Below are positions 22,222-34,953 of a DNA stretch of 64,000 nucleotides, piece after piece. The stretch's first letter is position 1, and the number at the start of each line of letters is the position of its first letter. Below the pieces are notes generated by a model. The model was not told the DNA's origin and did no database searches. It saw nothing but the letters and a program-made list of their open reading frames with translations. The stretch is from Mucor racemosus (lineage: Eukaryota > Mucoromycota > Mucoromycetes > Mucorales > Mucoraceae), in contig JAPEHQ010000004.1 in assembly GCA_027405735.1 (NCBI GenBank), forward strand, positions 434,001 through 498,000, written 5' to 3'. Both the position numbers and the translations under genes were made by a program.

Positions 22222-24518
22222 TCATGCGCGTTTTTGATCTTGTTGCTGTTGTAGCCATAGATCAAATGAAGAAAAAGCAAGAGATGACACAGAGGGATTT
22301 CTACCAACCGATTGAAATGAAAAAGGATGGGTGGATGCCAATTCATCTGTTGAATAACGAAATGGTTGTTCATTCCAATATCCAGATGTGAATGACATGT
22401 CTGCCAATGGTAATCTTCTAGTGAATAAATCGTTAGCTGAAGTATTCCAAGCAGGAGAATTGCTAATTGTAGGTGACTGATATGAACCGCTAGAACCACT
22501 AACTGATGCTAATTGATTCTTTTGAACAGTATCAATTACTTTCATGTGAATTGCATATAGATCTCTGACTAAAAAGAACATTTTATCAGACATTGCCCAA
22601 TAAACTTTCATGCCCTATTTTTGTAAATAAACAATTAATTAACAAGTGCATATAAACATACAGCAACAATATCTTTCTCTCCTCACCTCAAAAAACCTGT
22701 AATATTCTTGCAATGCTGCCTTACATTTCTTACATTCTTCCGAGTCAACGCTAAAACAATTATTTACCATGACAGTTGCAGTTGTATATGCAAAATAAAT
22801 GGTTGAAGGAGGTATAATATCAAAGTGAGATATCAGGTCTTTAAGCATTATAGTAACATTGTCAGCTGCAGCAAGGCATTTCTCTTTACTTTGATGTACT
22901 TTATCCTGCATCGTCTGTGTAACTTGGCCTAGTTTCGGCATATCCGCCAAAACTAATGAAGGTCGATTTAACAATACAACCAATGCATTATGTGTAATAT
23001 GTGCTGCTATAAATTGTCCAGAGCTAAATGAATGTATTTGACGAAAATATTCCAGATTTGCAGGTGTATGTCTCAATTGATGTGGTAATCGCGCTCCCCA
23101 ACTATCCAATTCTTGATTCAATTGCTCAAATTCTCGATTATTCTCTAAACAAATTAAATCCTTGAATTTTCTGTTTACAAAATTAGCAATTTTGCCCAGT
23201 AATACAAATAATTCGTTTGTACGTGATTCTAATCCTACTTGATTAAATAAGTGTAAATGATTATCAAGTGTAGCGAGATCTATAGGTGTCATTTGCACAC
23301 CAATTACTTCGCCTAATGGATTGCGATGTACATTGTATCGTACCAATTTAGTGCCTTCAAGGTTTTGTTGATAAAATTCACCACTGGATTCTAGGTTCAG
23401 TGCGCTGTTGTAGATGGGTAAAAGTACATTGCAATCTAAATGATCCATCATTTGTGGTTTTCCTGTTATTGCACTATTTAACTTGTCTTGCAAGAATGTG
23501 TCCCAATACAATTTACGACGATTTTCGTACCAAAACCATCGTTCTACAGGTAATATATTGCCAGGTGTTTCTTCATACATGAGCTCCTTTTCAAGATTAA
23601 TTTCTATCGCCATGCGAACTGCAATTCCTGAATACATCCAGCATCGAGGAATACGAGCACATCCAAATTCATTTAAATTTAAAATCAATAAACCCTGCAT
23701 ATGTTCCATAGATGGTGTTTCGATAACTTGATTCATCATGGATCTTGCTATTTCTGCAAATTTTTCTCCTGACATCCACAATGGCTGTTGCACAATGTCG
23801 GGTCGCTTTGAAAATCTGTGGGACAAATAATTGCTTATCAATCAAAGAAAAAATTTACATTGCTTTATCTTACATAATTTACCTTGCTGCCACTGCTAAT
23901 ATGGAATACAATAAAAATGCATTACATGTTTTGTTTAATATTGTCGCTTTAAATCCCTTTACATCAGCAATAGGTGATAATGTCTCAAAATGTAAAAAAT
24001 AAATATCCACCAAATGCTGAACAATATCCATAGGTGGCCACTCGTATTTCTCGACATGTATTGGTTTCTGTTGCATCCATGATGGTATTGATGTTGTTGA
24101 ATTATTGCTAGTAATGTTGTGTAATGGATCTGCTTGTGATCGAACTGGCAAGAGCGCAGTTTTACTAATTGGCTGTTCTACAATTGCCACCGTTGAAGGC
24201 GATGCATCTAATACTGAGCTACCTGTTGTAATCAATTCTTCCATCTTTCGAAGTCTTTGTTCTAGTAAATCAATATGTCCTTGTCGAGGTCCTCGTTTCT
24301 TTACAACATCTGTATATGTACATTCTTGATTAAAACGTTCACATTTGCCACAAGTAGGCTTTACTCCGTCGCATTTAATCTTGCAGTGTATATGAAGAAT
24401 TAGCTATTATTCAATAGATTATTTACACGTAATACAATACCTTTTTGCGTCGACATACATTGCATGCTAATAACAATCTTTTACGTTTTCCTGAATCTTG
24501 CTCGGGTGAAGCCGACAT
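22222..24518 (-). CDS. Zn2Cys6 fungal-specific transcription factor
   Basis: Four exons (24518-24441, 24379-23883, 23815-22687, 22614-22222) give about 698 residues. The Zn2Cys6 cluster has C19, C22, C29, C36, C39 and C46, with the textbook spacing C-x2-C-x6-C-x6-C-x2-C-x6-C, and the first intron falls between C22 and C29. A linker and a short coiled coil (LLEQRLRKMEELI) follow, as expected for a dimeric Gal4-class DNA binder. The middle homology (fungal_trans) region starts near HLVDIYFLHFETLSPIAD and includes RCWMYSGIAVRMAIEI and RRKLYWDTF. The tail is Ser-rich and ends in a Gln cluster. I chose ATG 24518 because it gives a compact basic N-terminus (GKRKR). A longer frame from 24659 exists but adds unlikely sequence. 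The regulated pathway is unknown. Confidence 0.93.
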
Positions 24519-24891
24519 GGAAGAATTTACCGAATAAAGAAGAAGGGCGTATACACATTTTTTCGCTACTACGCTTTTATTTTCAACTATCGCGAACATT
24601 ACCCGCACAATGTAACCACACGCAAAAGGGAGATTAAACTGATGTGGTGCATTTTCCATCTATTCAAACAAATCAGTTATTTAATTACATTACTCCTTTT
24701 TCATAATATAAACTAGATATTCTTTTTCTCGAAGAAAGAAACTATTGTATGCTATTAAAAGTGTTAGCTAATCAGTACTGAACAACACGCTCTATATTTC
24801 TCTCTTTTTTTTGTAACATATAAACCACCTTTCTATTTTTGCAACTTGCCTTTCTTCATCTCGTTAGTTACCGGTTAAAAAGCAACGAAAA
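24519..24891. promoter_or_regulatory. Shared promoter region of two divergent genes
   Basis: The 373 bp between the start codons of the Zn2Cys6 gene (minus) and the PI 4-kinase gene (plus) must hold both promoters. It includes pyrimidine-rich stretches such as ctctatatttctctctttttttt before the kinase. No specific factor site is assigned. Confidence 0.6.
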
Positions 24892-27800
24892 ATGTCCAAC
24901 GCACTTTTATTACGTTTATTCACATCAGAATTCTTCAATTCATGGATTGCAGTGTCATATATATTCAGATACTCTGATAATGTAGGCATTCAGCATTATC
25001 TTTGTAATGAATTGAAGGGGTTCCCGATATCAGAAATAGAATTTTTCCTGCCACAATTAATGTAAGTATTAATACAAAAAATCACTTGATATATTAACAA
25101 TATATGAACTATAGCCATTTGTTAATTACGAGACCATCGGAATCAGTTGCACTGGAATGTTTTCTGATTGAAATGTGCGAAAAATCTACCCATATCGCAT
25201 TAATGGTAATATATTTATAATAAACATAGCCATTGGAAGCCTAATTTGATTTTTTGTCTAGTCCTTATGGTATCTACAAGCTTACCTTTCTGATTTATCT
25301 ACAAATCCCTCTAGTCCATCATTTGAACTATGCAAGCGCTTATTGAATAGATCCCAAGCCATTGTATTCTCTGAGGATAGCGACGATGATGAAGACGAAG
25401 ATTCAGATCCATCAAGATATACTGAAAAAGTACGTGAACATGCTTTACCTGCTCTAGTAGGCATGGGTGCCATGTTACTCGGTATAGGTCAGCCTTTAAT
25501 GACTAAACCAGCAGGTAGAATTGCAATTGCTCAGGGGCGCAGAAATAGATTATTAAGTATTGCGTCTTCTACATTGACACGAAGAAATACGACTGAGGAT
25601 TCTTCTTCATCGGCTGCTTCTCCAACATCTGGTAACAAAGATCAGCTAAAAATACTATTACCATCATCGCCTCATTCAAGTTACATTTCAACTTCACAGC
25701 CGGATCTTCCTTTACCCCATAACAACAAAAAGAAATTTAATCCTTTTACAAGTTCTCCATCATTAGAAGATTTACATCGCGGTAAAGCATTTTCTGTGGG
25801 CCGTTATATAAAAAATGCACATCATAAATTAAATCGCAAAATGATGATGAATGAAGAAAGAACTTCGTCTTCATCTTCAACATCTTTGTCGGTATTTGAT
25901 CCCGCTCTTACTGCACTAGGTCAATCTTCTGTACCAACCAATACAGCACCATTATCACCTGCTTTATCGCAATGCTCGGTTGATACCGATATTGTAGCTA
26001 CTTTGGATGAACAAGATTCAGATCAAGATCAACAATTACAACAGCAACAGCAACAGCAACAACAACAGCAACAACAGCGAATGCAAGAGCAACAACAAGA
26101 AAGAAAGGAGCAAAAACGTAGAAGCCGTCAATCATTGTTACGTAGTAATTACTTTAGATCCGAAATGCAATTTGTGTTGGCATTAGTAGATATTGCCACT
26201 CGATTAGTGATGGTACCCAAGGAAGCACGTATGAGTGCATTACATGCAGAATTGACATTACTGAATCATAATTTACCAGCAGAGATTTGTTTGCCTCTTT
26301 GGTGTCCTGCTACAGCTGAAAAGCCTCATCATCATCGTGTAGTTCGTATTAGTCCATCCGATGCTGTTGTACTGAATTCCGCAGAACGTGCTCCTTATTT
26401 ATTAATGATTGAAGTATTGGATGATGAAATGAATTTTGAAAACGATGATTATAATTCAGCATTATATCGTGCAGCACGACGTAAGCATTCGAATCGTAAA
26501 TCTGTCATGAGCACATCATCATCCACTAGCACTATGAATAGTAGCGGGAGTATATCGATGACAACTGAAAACGAAGATGATAAAAGATCAACAACATCAA
26601 CAGCACCTGTCAAAGTAACAGTACTCAATACCAATGATAGTAGCAATAGTAGACGGAATTCCAGATCTGCTGATGATTATGCAGAACGTATGCGTACCGC
26701 AGCTGTCATGTTGGCTCAATTACAACCACCTAATACAGCTGCACCTTATAAGCAAAACACAGAACAGATCAGACAACGCATCATCAAGGAAATGATTGCT
26801 TTGGAAGAACAACGTATGCAAAAGATGAAAACAGAGGGCGTTAGTAGTGGTGTAGGTGGTGGTGGTGGTGAAGGCGCTGGTGGCGATATGTTGGAAGATG
26901 AGCAACGTATTGCTTGGGTTGTAAACAAAGAAGATCCCAGTGCTGCTGTGTTGTCAGAAGATTGGGAAACGAAAAAGGCTCGTTTGCGTCAAGCTTCTCC
27001 TTATGGTCATTTGCCTAATTGGAGACTCATGTCTGTTATTGTAAAGCAAGGTGCAGATCTTCGACAAGAACAATTTGCAATTCAATTGATTAGAGAAATG
27101 CAAAGAATTTGGGAAGATACAGGTGTTGATGTTTGGGTGAAATAGTAAGTTGATCTAGTAGATAAAAAGAAGGGAGGGTTTTTTTTTTTGGTTTTATTAT
27201 TAAAGCATTTATAGTTTCCGTGTGTTGGTTACATCTGATTCTTCAGGATTGATTGAAACATTGAAAAATACAATTTCTATTCATTCAATTAAAAAAGATG
27301 CTTATACAAGAGGATGGAATGAGGAAGGTGCAGTATTTACTCTGTACGATTATTTTGAAAAGGTATGTGGTTTTTCGTCAACAAAATAAAAAAATAGCAC
27401 CAACATTATGTAAATAGCTTTGGGGACCTCCGGATTCAGATGAGTTTATAAAGGCGCAGGACGCTTTTATGCGAAGCTTGGCAGGTTATTCTGTTGCTTG
27501 CTATGTTTTACAGATTAAAGATAGACATAATGGCAATTTACTGATTGATGAAGCGGGTCATTTGATCCACATTGATTTCGGATTCATGCTATCCAATTCC
27601 CCTGGATCTGTAGGTTTTGAAATGGCACCTTTCAAATTACCACAAGAATACATTGACATCCTGGGTGGTGTAAATGGAGAGAAATTCGCTGAATACAAAG
27701 CTTTAATGAAGGCCGCTTTCCTTGCAGTTCGTAAGCACAGTGAGAATATCCTCTTGTTGACAGAAATGATGAGAAAAGATTCCAAATTACCTTGCTTTCA

Positions 27801-28023
27801 AAATGGAGATCTGACTGTACCTCAGTTACGAGATCGATTCCAGTTGCAATTAACAGAACCTCAAGCTGAAGAGTTTGTGGATAAGTTGATTATGAGCAGT
27901 TGCTGCAATGTGTTTACAAGACTTTATGATACATTTCAATACTATTCTCAGGTAAGTGATTTGTGATTTGTGTCTAGAATATGTTTATTGATAATATCTG
28001 AAATTATGCAGGGAATTTTGTAG
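24892..28023 (+). CDS. Phosphatidylinositol 4-kinase beta, Pik1 type
   Basis: Exons 24892-25061, 25115-25205, 25262-27144, 27215-27362, 27418-27951 and 28012-28023 keep frame and give about 945 residues. The N-terminus has the lipid-kinase unique/helical region. A long low-complexity linker includes an acidic Ser cluster and a Gln run near 26035-26090. The kinase core starts at GADLRQEQFAIQLIREMQRI near residue 680. The catalytic loop is DRHNGNLLID near 798, and the metal-binding motif is HIDFGFML near 815. The end PQEYIDILGG...FQYYSQGIL matches the type III PI4K beta family, whose C-terminus is short like this. The enzyme makes PtdIns4P at the Golgi and supports secretion. The last exon is only 12 bases long. 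All key motifs are intact. Confidence 0.95.
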
Positions 28024-28493
28024 ATCTTGCCCTTCTTATTTGTTTTATTTTTTTATCTTTTTTAATATAGTAATACCCTCTTTAAATTTCTCACTTCTTT
28101 ACCTCTCTTCAATATACACATTATTGTATCCTACTGTAGTACATTTGTGCTTTGAAAAAAAAATTCCATCATTAAAATATATAAAAACATTCATTTACAA
28201 AATCCCGCCCTCAACCACTATGTGGTTTTTAAAGGAGGGGGGTTTTTTTTTAACTATCTGAAAACCTCATATATAGTATACAAGTCTATAGAAGGAAATA
28301 GCCTTTAGATACTTGTCTTTTTTATTGCATTTTTTCTTTTGTATTTGATTTAATCCATGCTGATTCAAGCTTTGAATTGATCAATGATTTGTGCAACCAA
28401 ATATCATATTAGGGCACAAGTCCGATCGAAATAACGGGGAAAATGTAATCCCCTCGAGAATTTCAGGTTTTCTCTTTCATTTAGCAACAAACT
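28024..28493. other. Intergenic and promoter region before the aldo-keto reductase
   Basis: No gene is seen. A small stem-loop, ggggaaaatgtaatcccc, lies at 28436-28453, about 40 bp before the start codon. It contains CCCCT, the core of yeast-type stress response elements. That regulatory reading is inference only. Confidence 0.4.
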
Positions 28494-29962
<1,469 letters not shown>

Positions 29963-30074
29963 ACTTGTTTGATATAATATCAAATACTGTCGATAATGTA
30001 ATAAAATATCTTTAATTTGTTGTAAAATCCTGCTTGTCTAAAACAACGTATTGCTAAATAGCCTCAAAATAGTC

Positions 30075-31385
30075 CGAATATATTCTAAATACCTTGGCCA
30101 CTTTTAAATAGATATTAATTGGTCGCATTATGCTATCTGTTCCTGAATATATTTTATATCTCACAAAAGTTTCAAAAACACGTAAAGTTCACTGCTTTTT
30201 CCTCGAAAATTGGGTCGCAATTTTCATCCTTGCTCTACTTTTTTTTCTACTAGATAACACCATAAAAAAATTATATAGTAATATACCTGAGATGTTCAAC
30301 TTTAATTCAAAAACAAGTATCCGGAAATATCCTACTTTTTACAATCGGTATTAATTTTTCAGTGCTAATATTTCAGATTTTTACGCATATTTCAATGCTA
30401 AAAATTAAAACTTTGAGGCCTCATATCTCTACAAAAAATTAAGCCATACTAGAGCTTTTTAATAATAAAACTTACTTATTTTGAAGTACTCTTTAGCATA
30501 TTTTAGTATAAAAAAATTCTGGACATTTTTATTTTTTTTTCATTTTTTTTGACTTTTTTGTAGATTTCAAAGTATTCATTAAAGTGAGCAGTATGTTTTT
30601 CACATTCATAACATCAATCTCATTGAGCTCTCTTAGATCTAATTTAGTTTTTTTCAAAATATCGATTTTTCGTGGAGATATCCTCAAAAATGTGTACAAA
30701 GGAATATTCTCATTTCTAGCTTCAGTTTTTCCCTTGTATACCCTCATCCCAAATTTTGAATTTGAAAAAAAATGACAAAAATTTTGTTTTCTCTACGAAA
30801 AGTATAACTAAAAGGCTCATCAATGGCTCGATTGATAAATAATTTTGCTGTGCTTCATTTAAATTGTTTGCATTTAAAGCATGCTTATAAAAAGTGATGT
30901 CTGCCTTCAAAAAACCTCCAAAAAATTAATTACATTTTATGTAAAATTTAATGTAAAACATTTGTTAGAAATTTATTTAAATAGATGCACAATGCAAAGC
31001 TGTAAAATAATTATTTAATACGTTAGTTAAACTTACTTTGTAATTCAGGAGCTATTAAACGATTTTGTTTTTTGCATCATTTTTTGATCGATTTTACAAT
31101 TTGATTTTGGAGCTCAGTTAGGATAAGCTTTAACCTTTAAGCTGTAATGCAAACTATTATTTCAATTATTAAGGCAAAAAATCGATATTTTTTGCTGAAA
31201 AAAAAAATGCAGAATAGTTTTTAGTTGGATCAAATTTATGAATACAAAAAAATTGACATCTTGATTTAGGTGCTCAATTTTTACAGCCAATTTTATATCA
31301 GTTTTAATTCAATGGTAGGCCAGCACACTTATATTCTGGTATCGACTCTTTTAGTTTTGGAAAAATCTGATAGGTAGGGTATTAT
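30075..31385 (-). repeat. LIR copy B, diverged
   Basis: Matches LIR-A right arm in the same orientation, from ttggtcgcattatgct to aggccagcacacttatattctgg, with many substitutions. It retains shortened versions of both conserved frames: 30529-30747 on the minus strand and 30130-30354 on the plus strand. With LIR-C it forms an inverted pair around a 2 kb core. Confidence 0.8.
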
Positions 31386-31672
31386 GTTTGTGGCTAGCAC
31401 AAACCCGTAGTATAGCCGATTCTTTGGAAGGAAGTGTCAATCACGATACACTATTTTTCCATTCAGCATAATAATACAAACAGCTCATGTATGACACCGT
31501 ATTAATAGACGCTGCTGTTAATATAAACATTGATCTCCGGGCATAGACCTTCTCTCAACAAATTAAATTAGAAAACTACAAACACTAATTATAAAACATA
31601 TAAACTAATGATATTGTTCAACACAATGTATTTCTGATTTGTTGAACAATCAATATGAATAATACTAATCAT

Positions 31673-32200
31673 TGTCGTATATTTTCAGGATTGATAAATA
31701 GTACTTAAAAAGAATACAATTATAAAAGAAGGAGTAATTAATCAGTTCTTCAACTGTATAATAAAAACAAGATATCGTTTATTTAGATATAAAAGTATGG
31801 CCTTTTATATTGATTTGACATTGAGATCCTGAGATGTAAATTAAGGCACTATTGAACCATTGGATCTGTTTGATAGTAATCTATGGATTGAAATGGATCA
31901 ATCATAATTTAACCGTTCTTGCAGAGCTTGTGAGTTGCCTTGTTTCAATGCTGCGCTAAATGTACTTGGATGTTGATTTGATAGCTACTTGATTGATCAA
32001 CCGCTGGGATGAAATAGTATGGTGTCATAATTGAGGTCAAAGCGTTCTTGGTAACTACTGGATTAAACTTGATACGCTAGGAGTTTCTTATATCCGATAT
32101 CAAGACTTGCACTTCAATACATCTCGTAGTCAATAGATTGTAAGATGTATTGATACTGTAGAAGGTGATAATGTATGATACTAGTAGGTTGAATACAACA
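31673..32200 (+). repeat. Dispersed repeat R, copy 2 (uninterrupted)
   Basis: 528 bp from TGTCGTATATTTTC to GAATACAACA, homologous to 10120-10999 without the 337 bp insertion. The TG...CA ends suggest a solo LTR. No clear target duplication was seen. Confidence 0.6.
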
Positions 32201-32274
32201 CATATTGATCTTTCATTTATAATTATAATGTTATAATTTCAGTAATGTAATGAGCCAAATATTTCATTCTCATT

Positions 32275-32821
32275 TGTTATATCAAAAGATACTAATATGA
32301 AAATATTCTGTTAAAAGATACATTTTATTAATTCATTAATGCTTCATATTTATATGTTCTCTAGATAGGTTATATATATTATCATTAATATTATTAATGA
32401 ATTGCCGGATATTGAGGTACTTGATATGATTTGGGAACAAATCATATACAATGGAATTTGTGGAATTGGGAATATGTGATTGTATCACTTGGATGAGATG
32501 TAGGATTGCCTATGTTTCATAGTTGCCAAGCGTTCCTGAGTGTTCCTGATATTTGCTGTTAATGCTAGTGGTTAGCACTATGAAGAAAAAATTCCTTAAT
32601 TCTCTTAATTATGCCACATTAAGGAAAATAAGACAAAATTTAAAAAAAATAAGCAGTGAAAATTATCTTATTTTCCTTAATGTGGCACAATTAAGAGAAT
32701 TAAGGGATTTTTTCTTCATAGTGTAGGTGTGACATCTAGTATGAGTTACTAAATATCATGTCATGTTGAATTTTAATAATTGTTCCTGGATTTCTACATC
32801 TGGGTAAACTTCTGATATACA
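32275..32821 (-). mobile_element. Solo LTR of family P, interrupted by a MITE
   Basis: Reverse-complement homologue of 60346-60721, running from TGTTATATC to GATATACA and thus TG...CA in either direction. It is interrupted by the 148 bp element at 32576-32723. It has no flanking duplication here, so it may have been rearranged. Confidence 0.7.
32576..32723. mobile_element. CACTA-like MITE, copy 1
   Basis: 148 bp, almost entirely palindromic, starting CACTATGAAG and ending CTTCATAGTG, flanked by the 3 bp duplication TAG at 32573-32575 and 32724-32726. The related P repeat near 60443 shows the uninterrupted site. CACTA termini with 3 bp duplications are the hallmark of CACTA/EnSpm elements. 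It has no coding capacity. Confidence 0.85.
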
Positions 32822-32837
32822 GTATCAAGGACACTTG

Positions 32838-33207
32838 AACCTCAATTAGGGCACCATATTATTTCACCCCAGTGGTTAATCAATCAAGTAACTATCAAAT
32901 CAACATCCAACCACATTTAACGCAGCATTGTAACAAAGCAACTCACAAGCTCTGCAAACACGGTTAAATTATGATTGATACATTTCAATCCATAATAGAT
33001 TACTATCAAACAGATCTAATGGTCCCATAGTGCCTTAAATTACATCTCAGGATCTCAATGTCAAATTAATATAAAAGACCGTACTTTTATATATAGATAA
33101 GCTATATCTGGTTTTTATTATACAGTTGAAGAGCTGATTCATTACTCATGTTCTTTTAATTGTATTATTTTTTAGGTATTATTTATCAAACATGAAAATA
33201 TACGACA
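32838..33207 (-). repeat. Dispersed repeat R, copy 3 (inverted, partial)
   Basis: Reverse complement of the first two thirds of 31673-32200, ending at tacgaca, the complement of TGTCGTA. Together with copy 2 it makes an inverted pair flanking the P repeat. Confidence 0.6.
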
Positions 33208-33429
33208 CAACACATGGTTTTATTTTTATTGGACAGAAATATCATGTTTTGCTGATGGTTTTCTCAATTCACAGTGATCTGTAAAAGTAAAAATATAAAC
33301 TTCTATGCAGGATATATTTAATCTACCACCATGTATAATTGAAGATTAATTGTATCAATATTCACAAGGATGGTATATTTTTTTTGTTTTCTGCAGTTGT
33401 GAATATTAGTTTATTATTTTCCAAAATTT

Positions 33430-34783
33430 AAAACTCATTATCTAGGGCTTAATTTTTGTATCCACAAGATAGGTCTAATTGATTGCTACTCTGCATTTTT
33501 TGTTTTAGCAAAAAACATTGATTTTTCATCGAGATAATCAAAATAATAGTTTTCATCACAGCTTAAAATCTATCATAACGGGATTCCAAAATTTATTTTT
33601 AAAAATGGACGAAAAATGGTTCAAAAAAACAAAATTGTTTAATGGCTCAAGAACTGCAAAGTAAGTTGACCTAGCATATTAAATAGTTTTTGTACAATTT
33701 TGGATTCTACACCCATATAAATAAAAATTAGACAAATATTCCACATTAAATTGTGCGCAAAATGCAATTGAAATTTTGGAGGTTTTTTGAAGATACACAT
33801 CACTTTTTATAAGCATATTTAGAATATAATAAATTGAAATGATGTACAAAACAATTATCTATCGATAGAGCTATTGCTGAACCTTCTAGCTGTATTTTTC
33901 GTGGATAAAACAACATTTTTGTCCATATTTTTTCAGATTCAGAATTTAGGATGAGGGTATATAAGGGAAAAATGGAGGTTAGAAATGAGGATATCTTTTT
34001 GTACACATTTTCGAGGATATCTCCACGAAAAATCAATATTTTGAAAAAAACTAAATTGGATCCGAGAGAGCTTAACGAGCTTAATGACATGAATGTAAAA
34101 AAAATGTTGTTTAATTTAACCAATATTTTGAAACCTACTGTAGAAATGTCAAAAAAAAGAAAAAAAAAAAGTGCTCAGAATTTTTTTATACTTAAATATG
34201 TTATAGAGCACTTCAAAACAAGTAAGTTTTATTATTAAACAGTGTTAGTATAGCTTAATTTTTTTTAGAGATATGAAGCCTCAAAGTTTTCAATCCTTTA
34301 GCATTAAAATCCGCGTAAAAATCTGAAACATTAGCACTGAAAAATTAATATCAACTGCAAAAAATAGGATATTTCTGGATACTTGTTTTTGAATTAAAAC
34401 TGAACATCTCAGGTACAATGATATATAATTTTTTCTTGGTGTTATTTAGTGAAAACAAAAAGTAGAGCAGGGATGAAAAATGAGACCTAGTTTTCAAAGA
34501 AGACACAGTGAATTTTACGCGTTTTTGAGCCTTTCGTGAGATGTAAAATGAATTTAGGAATAGGTAGCATAATGCGACCAATTTATGTCTGTTTAGCAGT
34601 GTCTAAAGTATATCCTAAAAATGTTTATTAAGAGGTTAGTTATAGAAAGAAGGCATACTCCAATTTTGAAGATTAAAACAATGAAATTTTTCTTTGAAGA
34701 TTCAAATTTAATATTGAAATTCATTTTAACTTATCGAGCGTAGTTTCTTCGTGTACTACAGAAAGTCAAAATAGGTCGTGAAG
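33430..34783 (+). repeat. LIR copy C, diverged
   Basis: Homologous to LIR-A left arm orientation. It extends to the full inner end (cgagcgtagtttcttc...ggtcgtgaag), which defines that end of the unit. It carries open frames at 33951-34238 on the plus strand and 34351-34581 on the minus strand, related to those in LIR-A. Confidence 0.8.
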
Positions 34784-34802
34784 GACAGAACAAATAAAAT
34801 AA

Positions 34803-34950
34803 CACTATGAACAAAATATCTCTTAATTCTCTTAATTGTGCCACATTAAGGAAAATAAGAAAATTTTCACTGCTTATTTTTTTTAAATTTTGTCTTATTT
34901 TCCTTAATGTGGCATAATTAAGAGAATTAAGGGATTTTTTCTTCATAGTG
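34803..34950. mobile_element. CACTA-like MITE, copy 2
   Basis: 148 bp, the same length and very similar sequence to 32576-32723, with ends CACTATGAAC and CTTCATAGTG. The 3 bp duplication is TAA at 34800-34802 and 34951-34953. It lies 19 bp beyond LIR-C. Confidence 0.85.
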
Positions 34951-34953
34951 TAA

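Noticed and set aside
24519..24659. Upstream start for the Zn2Cys6 factor at 24659
   Set aside because: It would add 47 unlikely residues, and the ATG at 24518 sits just before the basic zinc cluster as in other family members.
27469..27966. A separate 165-residue kinase gene
   Set aside because: It is exon 5 of the PI 4-kinase. It joins in frame to the preceding and following exons through GT-AG introns.
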